In this document: one piece after another, positions 9,953 through 19,126 of the stretch | How positions within the stretch are numbered: the first letter of the stretch is position 1 | Layout of the letters: every line of letters begins with the position of its first letter | NCBI RefSeq assembly: GCF_003010915.2 | Contig: NZ_CP028426.1 | Span: 620,001 to 684,000, forward strand | From: Gulosibacter molinativorax | Lineage (GTDB): Bacteria > Actinomycetota > Actinomycetes > Actinomycetales > Microbacteriaceae | Direction: 5' to 3' | Length of the DNA stretch: 64,000 bases | Made by a program: the position numbers and the translations under genes | Notes under the pieces: model-generated | Databases searched by the model: none | What the model was told of the DNA's origin: nothing | The model's input: only the letters and a program-made list of their open reading frames with translations

Positions 9953-9985
9953 GTCCCGCGTGCGGTTCGCGCAGGTCGCCGGTCG

Positions 9986-9991
9986 TAGGCT
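9986..9991 (+). promoter_or_regulatory. -10 box TAGGCT, leaderless start of M20 dipeptidase
   Basis: TAGGCT ends exactly 7 nt before the ATG at 9999, so transcription should start at or next to the start codon. No ribosome-binding site precedes this ATG, which agrees with a leaderless mRNA. Confidence 0.5.
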
Positions 9992-9998
9992 TGAGGGT

Positions 9999-11441
9999 AT
10001 GAGTGATTCTGAGACCCCGCCGATTGGCGACCAGATCGGCGACCAGCTCCGCGACCGCGTGCAGCTGGGCATGCCGAGCGTTATTCGTCGACTGAGCGAG
10101 CTGGTGCGCATCCCGTCGGTGAGCTGGGACGAGTTCGACCGCGACGAGGTGCGGCGCAGCGCGGAGGCCACCCGCGAGCTCTTCGAGGCGACTGGGCTCT
10201 TCGACTTGATCGAGGTGCAGCAATACGAGGATGCGGCCGGTCGCCTCGGCCAGCCCGCCGTGCTCGCCCATCGGCCGCCGCTTTCGGGCTATCCCACCGT
10301 GCTGCTCTATGCGCACCACGACGTTCAGCCTCCCGGCGACGACGCGAAGTGGCGCACACCCGCATTCGAGCCAACCGTCATCGGCGACCGCCTGTACGCG
10401 CGCGGCGCGAGCGACGACAAGGCCGGGGTACTCGTGCATGTCGCCGCGCTCGAGGCGCTGCGGGATGTGCTTGAGGCACGGCGTGAGCCGTTCGGCCTCG
10501 GTATCTCGATCCTCATCGAGGGCGAAGAAGAGAACGGCTCCCGCAGCTTCTCGCGTTTCCTCGACGAACACCGGCCGCAGCTCGAGGCCGACTACATCAT
10601 CATCGCGGACAGCGACAACGCGGGGGTGCGGACGCCCTCGCTCACCGTGGCGCTCCGCGGTAACGTGACGTTCAACCTCACCGTGCGCACGCTCGAGCAC
10701 GCGTCTCACTCGGGTATGTATGGTGGCCTCGCCCCGGATGCGATGCTCGCGACGGTGCGCCTGCTCAACACGCTCTGGGATGAGGGTGGCGCGGTCGCCG
10801 TTCCCGGCCTGCGTTCGCACGACGCCGAGGTGCCGGAGGCCGACGAGCGGCAGCTCATCGAGGAGGCCGGCGTCCTCGGCGGCAAGCTCATTGGCCGCGG
10901 CCCCCACAACGCGCGGATGTGGTACCAGCCGGCCATCACGATCACTGGTATCGACGCACCCAACGTGGCCAACGCATCCAACACCCTGCTGCCGGAGGTG
11001 CGCGTGCGGATTTCGGGCCGCGTCGCCCCCGGGCAGTCGGCGAAGGAGTATGCGGATGCACTACTCGAGCACCTGCGCGACAATGCGCCGTTCGGCGCGG
11101 AACTCGAAGTCGACTCGCTCGACTGCGGGGAACCCTTCCTCGTCGACCTCGGTGGCCAGGGCACTGCCCGGATGTTCGACGCCATGGGCGAGGCCTGGGA
11201 CACGCACCCGACGCTTGCGGGCATCGGTGGCTCGATCCCGATGATCTCCGAAATCACGGAACGATTCCCGGACGCGGAGGTACTCGTCACCGGCGTCGAG
11301 GATCCGGGCACGATGGCACACTCGCCGAACGAGTCCCAGCACCTCGGCGTACTGCGGCGGGCCATCGAATCGGAGGCCCGATTCCTTGCCGCGACGCTCG
11401 ATGCGCAAGTCAGTGACGCAACGCGCGCGGGCGTGGAATAA
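9999..11441 (+). CDS. M20-family dipeptidase / metallopeptidase
   Basis: A 480-aa zinc peptidase of the M20 family, likely hydrolysing dipeptides in the cytosol. Metal and catalytic signatures in order: YAHHDVQP (His near 106), RGASDDKAG (Asp near 137, bridging), IEGEEENGS (catalytic Glu-Glu near 175), ADSDN (near 205), and a C-terminal His in MAHSPNES. A dimerisation domain sits between residues 215 and 380. The ATG at 9999 is preferred to upstream in-frame codons because those lie inside the previous gene and a -10 box ends 7 nt before it. It is probably not part of the upstream operon. Confidence 0.88.
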   Translation: MSDSETPPIGDQIGDQLRDRVQLGMPSVIRRLSELVRIPSVSWDEFDRDEVRRSAEATRELFEATGLFDLIEVQQYEDAAGRLGQPAVLAHRPPLSGYPTVLLYAHHDVQPPGDDAKWRTPAFEPTVIGDRLYARGASDDKAGVLVHVAALEALRDVLEARREPFGLGISILIEGEEENGSRSFSRFLDEHRPQLEADYIIIADSDNAGVRTPSLTVALRGNVTFNLTVRTLEHASHSGMYGGLAPDAMLATVRLLNTLWDEGGAVAVPGLRSHDAEVPEADERQLIEEAGVLGGKLIGRGPHNARMWYQPAITITGIDAPNVANASNTLLPEVRVRISGRVAPGQSAKEYADALLEHLRDNAPFGAELEVDSLDCGEPFLVDLGGQGTARMFDAMGEAWDTHPTLAGIGGSIPMISEITERFPDAEVLVTGVEDPGTMAHSPNESQHLGVLRRAIESEARFLAATLDAQVSDATRAGVE

Positions 11442-11452
11442 TTTACAAACAC

Positions 11453-11481
11453 TTGGCGTTGAGCCAAATACGGCGCAGACT
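11453..11481 (+). promoter_or_regulatory. Probable erpA-like promoter with TTGGC-N5-GCCAA palindrome
   Basis: A -35 box TTGGCG (11453-11458) and a -10 box CAGACT (11476-11481) are separated by 17 bp. The -35 box is one arm of a palindrome, TTGGC-N5-GCCAA (11453-11467), a possible operator. The leader to the ATG at 11513 is about 25 nt and holds AGGAGG. Confidence 0.4.
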
Positions 11482-11512
11482 GGCGTCACGAAAAGTTTTT
11501 TCAGGAGGAACC

Positions 11513-11878
11513 ATGACGACAGCGCTCACGGGCATTACCGTCACCGAGAACGGCCACAACGTCTCGCTCACGCAGACCGCGGTGGACAAGGTGAAGTCGC
11601 TGCTGAACCAGGAGGGGCGCCCCGACCTGCGCCTGCGCGTGGCAGTGCAGCCGGGCGGATGCTCGGGCCTGATCTACCAGCTCTACTTCGACGAGCGCGA
11701 GCTCGAGAACGACGCGAGTGTCGATTTCGACGGCGTCGAGCTCATCATTGACGAGATGAGCGTGCCCTATCTCGATGGCGCATCAATCGACTTCTCCGAC
11801 ACGATTGAGAAGCAGGGTTTCAATATTGATAACCCCAACGCGCAGGGCAGCTGCGCGTGCGGTGATTCGTTCCACTAA
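11513..11878 (+). CDS. erpA: Iron-sulfur cluster insertion protein (ErpA/IscA, A-type carrier)
   Basis: A 121-aa A-type Fe-S carrier. The three conserved ligands are present: Cys in QPGGCSG (about residue 49) and the C-terminal pair in GSCACGDSF. It accepts Fe-S clusters and delivers them to apo-proteins. The ATG at 11513 has a strong AGGAGG at 11503-11508; in-frame codons upstream lack this. It precedes the cytochrome oxidase operon, whose partner complex includes the Rieske protein, but a terminator separates them. ErpA versus IscA cannot be settled from sequence alone. Confidence 0.85.
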   Translation: MTTALTGITVTENGHNVSLTQTAVDKVKSLLNQEGRPDLRLRVAVQPGGCSGLIYQLYFDERELENDASVDFDGVELIIDEMSVPYLDGASIDFSDTIEKQGFNIDNPNAQGSCACGDSFH

Positions 11879-11890
11879 GGCTCAAAACGC

Positions 11891-11940
11891 CACAAGGGGC
11901 GCACGTATCCGGGAGGATGCTCGCGCCCCGTTGTGTTTTT
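11891..11940 (+). terminator. Rho-independent terminator after erpA
   Basis: The arm CACAAGGGGCGC (11891-11902) pairs with GCGCCCCGTTGTG (11923-11935) with one bulged base, followed directly by five T. Confidence 0.75.
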
Positions 11941-12020
11941 CCGCGGCGATCGCGGTTATCAATCTCGTGAAACACGCCACGCGGGCCCCCTCGATTGGCA
12001 AGCCGATGACCGAATAGGGC

Positions 12021-12026
12021 TACACT
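12021..12026 (+). promoter_or_regulatory. -10 box TACACT of the ctaCDF operon
   Basis: TACACT lies 37 nt before the chosen GTG start of ctaC (12064) and 13 nt before the alternative ATG (12040). A weak -35 candidate TTGGCA is at 11995-12000, with a long 20-bp spacer. No other promoter is apparent before ctaD or ctaF. Confidence 0.45.
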
Positions 12027-12063
12027 GGGAATCGTCTGTATGCGTCTTCTCGAAAGGTCCAAC

Positions 12064-12984
12064 GTGCGGAAGAACCACCGTAAAAAGTGGACAGCGCTCT
12101 CGCTGAGCGGTGTCCTAGCGCTCGTGCTCTCAGGTTGCACGGCACAGGAACTCAATGGCTACATGCCGGGCCTTCCGGGGACCACCGACGTGGGAGACAT
12201 GACCGCGACGTTCTGGGTGAACTCCTGGGTCATCCTCCTCGCCATCGGTTTCTTCGTCTGGGGGCTCATCATCTGGGCAACCGTCGTCTACCGTCGCCGG
12301 AAGAACGAGACCGGCCTCCCCGTCCAGATGCGCTATCACATGCCCATCGAGATGCTCTTTACGATCCTCCCAATCGTTCTCGTTGGCGGCTTCTTCGCGT
12401 TCACCGCGCGTGACCAGGCCATCATCGAAGACAACTACTCAGCAGAAGACCTCGACGTTCACATCGAGGTCTACGGCAAGCAGTGGGCGTGGGACTTCAA
12501 CTACCTCGACGTTGAGGGGTCGCAGTATGACGGTGGCGTCTTCTACCAGGGTGTGCAGGCCGTCGAGCTCCGCGACGCAGAGGGTAAGACCACTGGCGAA
12601 ATTGACTACGGCCAGCTGCCGAAGCTGTACGTTCCCGTCGGTGCGAACGTCACGCTCGACCTGAAGTCGCGCGACGTCGCGCACTCATTCTGGGTCCCCG
12701 AATTCAACTACAAGGAAGACACCATCCCCGGCAAGACGAACCAGTTCTCGTTCGTCGCTGAGCGCGAGGGCACCTACATGGGTAAGTGTGCCGAGCTATG
12801 TGGTGAGTTCCACTCGATGATGTTGTTCCAGGTAGAGGTTGTCTCGGAAGCCGAGTACAACGACTACATCCAGTCGCTCCGCGACCAGGGCAACGACGGC
12901 GCACGCGGTGACGACTACAACCGCGAACTTGACAACCCGGGAACCAGCGTCCCGGTCATCCAGCATGAAGAAGAAGAGCACTAG
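12064..12984 (+). CDS. ctaC: Cytochrome c oxidase subunit II (aa3-type)
   Basis: CuA-bearing subunit, 306 aa from GTG 12064. A lipoprotein-type signal ends at LSGC (Cys near residue 25), followed by two transmembrane helices (about 55-80 and 100-120) and the extracellular cupredoxin domain. The CuA site is intact: [12 protein letters not shown] (from about residue 242), with His in DVAHSFW earlier. The GTG is preferred because GAAAGG (12052-12057) precedes it at 6 nt; the ATG at 12040 would add eight residues and has no ribosome site. It heads the ctaC-ctaD-ctaF operon and takes electrons from the QcrC cytochrome. Confidence 0.93.
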   Translation: MRKNHRKKWTALSLSGVLALVLSGCTAQELNGYMPGLPGTTDVGDMTATFWVNSWVILLAIGFFVWGLIIWATVVYRRRKNETGLPVQMRYHMPIEMLFTILPIVLVGGFFAFTARDQAIIEDNYSAEDLDVHIEVYGKQWAWDFNYLDVEGSQYDGGVFYQGVQAVELRDAEGKTTGEIDYGQLPKLYVPVGANVTLDLKSRDVAHSFWVPEFNYKEDTIPGKTNQFSFVAEREGTYMGKCAELCGEFHSMMLFQVEVVSEAEYNDYIQSLRDQGNDGARGDDYNRELDNPGTSVPVIQHEEEEH

Positions 12985-12995
12985 GGCAGGGCGAA

Positions 12996-14714
12996 ATGAC
13001 TTCGACACTGAATAGGCCCGCTGCCGCCGGCGATAAGCCGGTCGCAGAGCAGGATCTTGGGACAAACAAGACCGGCAACAAGGGCAATCTGATTTTGAAG
13101 ATGCTTACGACCACCGACCACAAGATGATCGGGTACATGTACCTCGTCTCGTCGGTCGTCTGGTTCTGCATCGGTGGTGTGATGGCACTGCTCATCCGCG
13201 CTCAGCTGTTTGAGCCGGGCATGGAGCTCATCGCAAACAAGGAGCAGTACAACCAGCTGTTCACCATGCATGGCACGATCATGTTGCTGATGTTCGCGAC
13301 GCCGCTGTTCTCGGGCTTCGCCAACGTCATGGTTCCGCTGCAGATCGGTACGGCGGATGTCGCCTTCCCGCGTCTGAACGCCTTCGCGTTCTGGCTCTAC
13401 TCGTTCGGTGCGATCATCGCGGTGATGGGCTTCCTTACCCCGCAGGGTGCGGCTTCGTTCGGTTGGACGGCATATACGCCGCTGTCGCTGTCGACATTCT
13501 CGCCGGGAGTCGGTGGCAACCTCTGGATCGCGGGCCTGGCTCTGACCGGTTATGCGACGATCTTCGGTGCAGTGAACTTCATCACGACGATCGTCACGAT
13601 GCGTGCGCCGGGTATGACCATGTGGCGCATGCCGGTGTTCACCTGGAACATCATGATCACCTCGATCCTCGTGCTGTTCGCCTTCCCCGTCCTGACCGTC
13701 GCCTGGTTCGCGCTCCTCATGGACCGTGTCTTGTTGACGCACATATATGACGTGGATGCGGGAGGCACGATCCTCTACCAGCACCTGTTCTGGTTCTTCG
13801 GTCACCCAGAGGTGTACGTCATCGCGCTACCGTTCTTCGGTATCGTCTCGGAGATCTTCCCGGTCTTCAGCCGCAAGCCGATTTTCGGCTACAAGACGCT
13901 CATCCTGGCAACCATCTCGATCGCCGCTCTGTCGGCTTCGGTGTGGGCGCACCACATGTACGTGACCGGCTCGGTACTGCTGCCATTCTTCGCGCTCATG
14001 ACGATGCTGATCGCAGTTCCGACCGGTGTGAAGATCTTCAACTGGCTCGGAACCATGTGGCGCGGCTCGATTACCTTCGAGACTCCGATGCTCTGGTCGC
14101 TCGGCTTCCTCGTGTCGTTCCTCTTCGGTGGTCTGACCGGTGTCATCCTCGCGTCGCCGGTGCTCGACTTCCACATCTCCGACACCTACTTCGTAGTGGC
14201 TCACTTCCACTACGTGATCTTCGGTACCGTCGTGTTCGCAATGTTCGCCGGATTCTACTTCTGGTGGCCGAAGTGGACGGGCAAGATGCTCAACGAGGGC
14301 CTCGGCAAGATTCACTTCTGGTTGCTGTTCATCGGTTTCCACCTGACGTTCCTCGTCCAGCACTGGCTCGGTGTCATGGGTATGCCGCGTCGTTACTACA
14401 CGTACCAGCCCGAGGACAACTTCACGTGGATGAACCAGGTCTCGACGATCGGTGCGATCGTGCTCGCGATCTCGATGATCCCGTTCTTCCTCAACGTCTT
14501 CCTCACCCACACCCGTGGCAAGAAGGTAACCGTGAACGACCCGTGGGGATACGGCGGCTCGCTCGAATGGGCGACCAGCTGCCCGCCGCCGCGCCACAAC
14601 TTCACGTCGATTCCGCGCATCCGCTCGGAGCGTCCGGCGTTCGACCTCAATCACCCCGAGTATTCGGCTCCGGGCTCGCACGACGAGCCGGTCACCGTAG
14701 GCGGAAAGGCATAG
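12996..14714 (+). CDS. ctaD: Cytochrome c oxidase subunit I
   Basis: Catalytic 572-aa subunit of the terminal oxidase, carrying haems a and a3 and CuB. It has twelve hydrophobic helices. Visible landmarks are the low-spin haem His in MHGTIMLLM (about 89), the [10 protein letters not shown] segment with the His-Tyr pair (about 266-275), the CuB histidine pair in WAHHMYV (about 314), and the haem ligands in [11 protein letters not shown] (about 400). It starts 11 nt after ctaC. The length and all key residues are normal. Confidence 0.96.
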   Translation: MTSTLNRPAAAGDKPVAEQDLGTNKTGNKGNLILKMLTTTDHKMIGYMYLVSSVVWFCIGGVMALLIRAQLFEPGMELIANKEQYNQLFTMHGTIMLLMFATPLFSGFANVMVPLQIGTADVAFPRLNAFAFWLYSFGAIIAVMGFLTPQGAASFGWTAYTPLSLSTFSPGVGGNLWIAGLALTGYATIFGAVNFITTIVTMRAPGMTMWRMPVFTWNIMITSILVLFAFPVLTVAWFALLMDRVLLTHIYDVDAGGTILYQHLFWFFGHPEVYVIALPFFGIVSEIFPVFSRKPIFGYKTLILATISIAALSASVWAHHMYVTGSVLLPFFALMTMLIAVPTGVKIFNWLGTMWRGSITFETPMLWSLGFLVSFLFGGLTGVILASPVLDFHISDTYFVVAHFHYVIFGTVVFAMFAGFYFWWPKWTGKMLNEGLGKIHFWLLFIGFHLTFLVQHWLGVMGMPRRYYTYQPEDNFTWMNQVSTIGAIVLAISMIPFFLNVFLTHTRGKKVTVNDPWGYGGSLEWATSCPPPRHNFTSIPRIRSERPAFDLNHPEYSAPGSHDEPVTVGGKA

Positions 14715-14723
14715 AGCAAGACC

Positions 14724-15143
14724 ATGCGCTCAACTAGAAATATTCTTTGGGGTCTGACCGTTTTCTACGTGATCGTGGCACTCGGTTACACGATCTGGAC
14801 CGGACCCATTGAAGGCAACCCAGAGTGGGTCGGTATCGTCGCCTTCTGGCTGATGGGTCTGTTCACCGCGTTCATCGCGTTCTACATGGGCTTTGAGAAC
14901 AAGCCGTTCGCGAAGAAGCCGCTACCGGAAGACCGCGAAGAGGCCGAGATCTCGGATGCGGATGAGGACCTCGGGTTCTTCTCGCCGGGCTCGATGTGGC
15001 CGTTCATCACTGCCGCCGGTGTCGGCGCAGTGTTCGCGAGCATTGCGTTCGGTTGGTGGCCCGCATTCTGGTTCGCCCCGGTCGCCATCGTCGGCCTTCT
15101 CGGCTGGATGTTCGAAACCTACCGTGGCAAGTTCGGTCACTAA
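14724..15143 (+). CDS. ctaF: Cytochrome c oxidase subunit IV, actinobacterial CtaF
   Basis: Small 139-aa membrane subunit specific to actinobacterial aa3 oxidases. There are two hydrophobic helices at the N-terminus, an acidic cytoplasmic loop (DREEAEISDADEDLGFFSPGS, split by a Gly-Pro turn near residue 90), and two more helices. It starts 9 nt after ctaD and is the last gene of the operon. The expected terminator appears to be the inverted repeat that also embraces the next gene's promoter. Confidence 0.9.
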   Translation: MRSTRNILWGLTVFYVIVALGYTIWTGPIEGNPEWVGIVAFWLMGLFTAFIAFYMGFENKPFAKKPLPEDREEAEISDADEDLGFFSPGSMWPFITAAGVGAVFASIAFGWWPAFWFAPVAIVGLLGWMFETYRGKFGH

Positions 15144-15167
15144 GACTTTGCGCTAGCCACACCTCGT

Positions 15168-15226
15168 AAGGGAGCCTGCTCGGGCTCGTCGCATACACTG
15201 TGCGACATGTCTGAGCAGGCTCCCTT
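15168..15226. promoter_or_regulatory. Nested inverted repeats around the leaderless promoter of the AlkZ-like gene
   Basis: A perfect 14-bp inverted repeat (15168-15181 with 15213-15226) encloses a second one, GTCGCA/TGCGAC (15188-15193 with 15201-15206). The -10 box TACACT (15194-15199) sits in the inner loop, 7 nt before the ATG at 15207. As RNA read from ctaF this forms a long hairpin and may end the ctaCDF transcript. As DNA it could be an operator. It therefore may act as terminator, promoter and operator at once. Confidence 0.55.
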
Positions 15227-16328
15227 GTCATTTCCCGCGCTCTCGGCGCATCGGTTCGTCGCCCAGGGGCTCTTACCTGCGGAGGCCGCCACGAGCCCGC
15301 AGGAGGCCGCTGAGCTGCTCTCCTGTGCACAGGGGCAGCACCTCGGCGGGGTCATCGCGGCGCTCGCGCTTCGCTCTGGAACAACGGCCGCCGAGGTCGT
15401 GGATGCGTTCAACGCGGGCGCTCTCGTTCGTGGGTATCCGATGCGTGGCACAGTGTTTGCGATGTCGGCCAATGACGCGGGGTGGCTCACCTCGCTCGGT
15501 GGACCCCGGTCGGTGCAGGGCGCTACGCGTCGCCGCGAAGAGCTCGAGCTATCGGATGCGCGGATCGCGCAGCTCACGGAGGCTATTCTCGAGCTACTGC
15601 GTGACGAGCCCGGTGGGGCGCTCACGCGCAACGAGCTCGGGGATCGGCTCGCGGAGCGGGGACTGCCGCTGACCTCTCCGCAGCGATATCACACGCTGTT
15701 CACGCTGATCGCCTCCGGCGTGCTGCTCTACGGCCCGATCTCGGGCTCCGAGCACCTGGTGGTGTCAGCAGCTGACTGGCTGCCCGCCTCGGGGTCGTTG
15801 GAAGCGAGGTTCAACGGTGATGAGCTCGCCGCGACCGCCGAGTGGCTTCGCCGGTACCTGATGGGCCACGGTCCCGCAACGCTGCGGGACTTCTCGTGGT
15901 GGACGAAACTACCGCTCGGACAGATTCGCAAGGCGAAGGATGCGTACCTCACGGAATCCGAACTCGAGCACTATGGCCTGAACGGCGCTCGCGAGGAGCT
16001 GTGGGGGCCTCCGGGGCTAACGGCAACCGTGAGCGCGACCGAGGCTAAGCTCGCGTCTCCTAGGCTCCTGCCGCCGTTTGACGAGCTGCTGCTCGGGTAC
16101 CAGGATCGCTCGGCGCTCGTGCACGACGATCATCACTCCAAGATCGATGTTGCGCGCAACGGGGTGTTCAAACCAGTTGTGTACGTCAAGGGTCGGCTCG
16201 TCGCGACCTGGGCGAGCGTTGGCAGCGGTAAGAACCGGCGACTCGAGGTAACGCCGTTCGAGAGGCCGCTGTCGCAGCGTGCGATTGCTGCGCTCGCACG
16301 GGAGTTTGCGCGGTATCCGCATCGCTAA
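15207..16328 (+). CDS. Winged-helix DNA-binding protein, AlkZ-like (HTH_42) putative DNA glycosylase
   Basis: A 373-aa member of the winged-helix family that includes AlkZ and YcaQ-type DNA glycosylases. The likely catalytic Q-x-Q motif is at residues 42-44 (SCAQGQH). The conserved segments ALVRGYPMRGTVF (about 72-84) and the C-terminal LLPPFDELLLGYQDRS (about 287-302) are typical of the family. The start codon is leaderless, 7 nt after TACACT. The gene separates the two convergent halves of the respiratory gene block and has no obvious link to respiration. Function as a glycosylase rather than a regulator is inferred. Confidence 0.75.
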   Translation: MSEQAPLSFPALSAHRFVAQGLLPAEAATSPQEAAELLSCAQGQHLGGVIAALALRSGTTAAEVVDAFNAGALVRGYPMRGTVFAMSANDAGWLTSLGGPRSVQGATRRREELELSDARIAQLTEAILELLRDEPGGALTRNELGDRLAERGLPLTSPQRYHTLFTLIASGVLLYGPISGSEHLVVSAADWLPASGSLEARFNGDELAATAEWLRRYLMGHGPATLRDFSWWTKLPLGQIRKAKDAYLTESELEHYGLNGAREELWGPPGLTATVSATEAKLASPRLLPPFDELLLGYQDRSALVHDDHHSKIDVARNGVFKPVVYVKGRLVATWASVGSGKNRRLEVTPFERPLSQRAIAALAREFARYPHR

Positions 16329-16353
16329 TCCCGCAGCTAGTTGCTTAACCGGA

Positions 16354-16398
16354 AACGCAGTCGGGCCCCGAGAATAATTCTCGGGGCCCGACTGCGTT
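16354..16398. terminator. Bidirectional terminator, perfect 21-bp stem
   Basis: Arms 16354-16374 and 16378-16398 are perfectly complementary around a 3-nt loop (TAA). The hairpin lies between the convergent AlkZ-like gene and qcrB. The arm ends in AA on one side and TT on the other, so there is only a short T stretch. Confidence 0.8.
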
Positions 16399-16449
16399 AC
16401 TGCTTGCTGGGCGGCGGTTGCTGATCAGCGTGCAGCGGTGGGGGAGCGA

Positions 16450-18060
16450 CTAGTGCAGCTCGCCGTGGTGGTGTTTCGCGGCCTCGACCTCGGCCGGCGT
16501 GGTGGCCTCGACACGGTCGGCGAAGAACCAGCGCGACAGTCGCGAACGCGCCTTGCCCTTGGTCTTGCCCGTCTTGGGGTCGACGTAGGGCTTGACCGGT
16601 GCGTAGGACTCGTAGGTGTTGATCGAGTACTGCTCTTCCTCCGTGAGCGGCACGTGGATCTCCTGGAACTCGCCGTGTGGGAGGCGAATGACGCGTCCCG
16701 ACTCGTGGCCGTGCAACGCGGTCGCGCGGTCCTGCTTCTGCAGCGCGATGCAAGCGCGGTGCGTAACGAAGAAGACGATGATCGAACCGATGATCAGCCA
16801 GAACTGCAGGAAGTGAATCACGTGCTCCATCGCGAGGTGGAAGTGGGTCGCGATGAGGTCGGAAGATGCCGCCGCCCACATCGCTGCGTAGAAGTTCATC
16901 CACGCTGCACCGAGTGCGGTACGGAACGGCACGTTGCGCGGGCGGTCGAGGATGTGGTGCTCGCGCTTGTCGCCGGTGACCCACGCCTCGAGGAACGGGT
17001 ATACGAACAGGCCGATAACGAAGAGACCCATGAACAAGAACGGCACGAGGACCGCGAGGGAGAGCGTGTAGTTCCCGAGCGGGATCTCCCAGCCCGGCGG
17101 AATAAGCCTGAGCATGCCGTCACCGAAGCCGATGTACCAGTCAGGCTGGGTACCGGCGGAGACGGGGGAGGGGTCGTACGGGCCGTAGTTCCACACCGGG
17201 TTGATCTGGAAGAGCGACGCGATGAGGAAGATGAAGCCGAGGATGATCATCATGAAGCCGAGTGCCTTGCCCGCAAAGACGGGAAGGACAGGGTTACCGA
17301 CAACGTTCTGCTCGGTACGGCCTGGGCCTGGGTACTGCGTGTGCTTGCTGACGACCATGAGCACGAGGTGCAGGGCCAGGAAGACGATTAGCAGCGCCGG
17401 CAGGATCATGATGTGCAGCGAGTAGAGGCGACCGACGATGTCGGTGCCAGGGAACTCGCCACCGAACATGAGGAACGAGATCCAGGTACCGATGAGCGGA
17501 ATTGCCTTGATCATGCCGTCGACGATGCGAAGACCGTTACCCGAGAGCAGGTCATCCGGAAGCGAGTAGCCCGAGAAACCTTCGAGCATTGCGATGATCC
17601 AGAGGACGAGACCGATGAGCCAGTTCAGCTCGCGCGGCTTGCGGAATGCCCCGGTGAAGAAGACGCGGGCCATGTGCAGCATGATCGACGCGACGAACAA
17701 CAGAGCTGCCCAGTGGTGCACCTGGCGCATGAGCAGGCCACCGCGAACGTCGAAGGAGATGTCCAGCGTCGAGGCCATGGCGCCCGACATTCCGACGCCC
17801 TTGAGCGGGACGTACTGACCCTGATAGGTCGTGTGCGTCATCGTGGGGTCGAAGAAGAACGTCAGGAAGGTACCCGACAGAAGGATGGCGATGAAGCTAT
17901 AGATAGCGACTTCACCGAGCATGAACGACCAGTGGTCAGGGAAGATCTTTCGACCAAATTCCTTGACCGCACCCGAAAGGCTGGTGCGCTCCTCGATCCA
18001 AACGGAAGCCTTGGCAATAGCGCTGTCTTCTGCGACAGGTGACTTATACGTTGTAGTCAT
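16450..18060 (-). CDS. qcrB: Menaquinol-cytochrome c reductase cytochrome b subunit
   Basis: Membrane-embedded diheme subunit of the actinobacterial bcc complex, 536 aa, with an N-terminal half of about eight helices and a C-terminal cytoplasmic tail. Haem ligands are in RQVHHWAALLF and in ALHLVLMVVSKH, and the quinol-oxidation motif region is around PVSAGTQPDWYIG. The ATG at 18060 is chosen because the protein then starts at MTTTYKSPV. A longer open frame upstream runs antiparallel to no motif and into qcrA. The start overlaps the qcrA end by 17 bp, so the two are translationally coupled. Confidence 0.93.
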   Translation of the reverse strand: MTTTYKSPVAEDSAIAKASVWIEERTSLSGAVKEFGRKIFPDHWSFMLGEVAIYSFIAILLSGTFLTFFFDPTMTHTTYQGQYVPLKGVGMSGAMASTLDISFDVRGGLLMRQVHHWAALLFVASIMLHMARVFFTGAFRKPRELNWLIGLVLWIIAMLEGFSGYSLPDDLLSGNGLRIVDGMIKAIPLIGTWISFLMFGGEFPGTDIVGRLYSLHIMILPALLIVFLALHLVLMVVSKHTQYPGPGRTEQNVVGNPVLPVFAGKALGFMMIILGFIFLIASLFQINPVWNYGPYDPSPVSAGTQPDWYIGFGDGMLRLIPPGWEIPLGNYTLSLAVLVPFLFMGLFVIGLFVYPFLEAWVTGDKREHHILDRPRNVPFRTALGAAWMNFYAAMWAAASSDLIATHFHLAMEHVIHFLQFWLIIGSIIVFFVTHRACIALQKQDRATALHGHESGRVIRLPHGEFQEIHVPLTEEEQYSINTYESYAPVKPYVDPKTGKTKGKARSRLSRWFFADRVEATTPAEVEAAKHHHGELH

Positions 18061-19126
18061 TACGACGCTCCCAGAAGGTCGGGCCAACAGGTTCGTGGAA
18101 GTCGCTCTGAGCCACCAGGTAGCCGTCGTTGTCGACGGTGATCGGCAGCTGGGGGAGCGGACGACCGGCCGGTCCGAAGATGACCTCACAGTGGTTGGTC
18201 ACGTCGAACTGCGACTGGTGGCAGGGGCAGAGGAGGTGGTGGGTCTGCTGCTCGTAAAGCGCGACAGGGCAGCCGACGTGCGTGCACACCTTCGAGTAGG
18301 CAACGATGCCGTGGTACGACCAGCCTTCGCGCTCGGGACGCTCGTTGAGCTTCTCCTCGGGCAGACGCATGAGCAGCACGATGGCCTTTGCCTTGGCGTT
18401 CAGCAGTTCGTCGTGGCCGAGGTCGTTGAGTCCCTCGGGGATGACGTGGAATGCGGAGCCGACGGTGACGTCCGAGGCCTTGATCGGCGTGCCGGACGGG
18501 TCGCGAACGAGGCGAACGCCCTCATCCCACATCGTCTCGTGGAGCAGCTTGACCGGGCTTTCGTTGTTGCCGTTGTAGAGGTCACGCAACAGCACGATGC
18601 CGGGAAGCGGCAGCGCGAGAACCGCAGTGATCATCGAGTTACGCAGGAGCTTGCGGCGGCTGAAGCCAGATTCCTCGTCAGCCTGCGCGAAGATTTCGAC
18701 AGCACGCTTCTGCGTCGCGGGGGTTCCGGCCGTCGTGTGACGGGCCTCCGCCATCTCCTCGTCCTTCATGAGGTACTTCGCCCAGGCGACCATACCGATA
18801 CCCACGGCGAGCATCGCAAACGCGATGCCGATGCCGATGAAGAGACTGTTCCAGCGAACCGACGTGATGTCTTCGCGGTCGATAGGCCAGATGAAGTAGG
18901 CGGCGATCGCGAAGATCGATGCGACCAGCGAGAACCAGAAGAGACCTACAATCCAACGCTGCGCGTTATTGGACTTCTGCGGGTCGCTGTCGGTCACTCG
19001 GTGTCCGTGTTCCGGATGCCCCGGGTCTTCGAAACTGTCTGCGGCGATAATCGCCGTTCCGGAGTTCCCCGAGCGATCGGACGAATTGGCGGTACGGAGC
19101 TCCCCGCCGTGTTCGTCTTCAGCCAT
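18044..19126 (-). CDS. qcrA: Rieske 2Fe-2S subunit of the bcc complex
   Basis: A 360-aa Rieske protein of the actinobacterial type with three N-terminal membrane helices (between about 55 and 180). The cluster motifs are CTHVGCPV (about 279) and CPCHQSQF (about 299), each giving one Cys and one His ligand. It passes electrons from menaquinol to QcrC. The N-terminus is hydrophilic and acidic. The ATG at 19126 has GAAAGGGAC upstream. It belongs to the ctaE-qcrC-qcrA-qcrB operon. Confidence 0.95.
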   Translation of the reverse strand: MAEDEHGGELRTANSSDRSGNSGTAIIAADSFEDPGHPEHGHRVTDSDPQKSNNAQRWIVGLFWFSLVASIFAIAAYFIWPIDREDITSVRWNSLFIGIGIAFAMLAVGIGMVAWAKYLMKDEEMAEARHTTAGTPATQKRAVEIFAQADEESGFSRRKLLRNSMITAVLALPLPGIVLLRDLYNGNNESPVKLLHETMWDEGVRLVRDPSGTPIKASDVTVGSAFHVIPEGLNDLGHDELLNAKAKAIVLLMRLPEEKLNERPEREGWSYHGIVAYSKVCTHVGCPVALYEQQTHHLLCPCHQSQFDVTNHCEVIFGPAGRPLPQLPITVDNDGYLVAQSDFHEPVGPTFWERRNDYNV

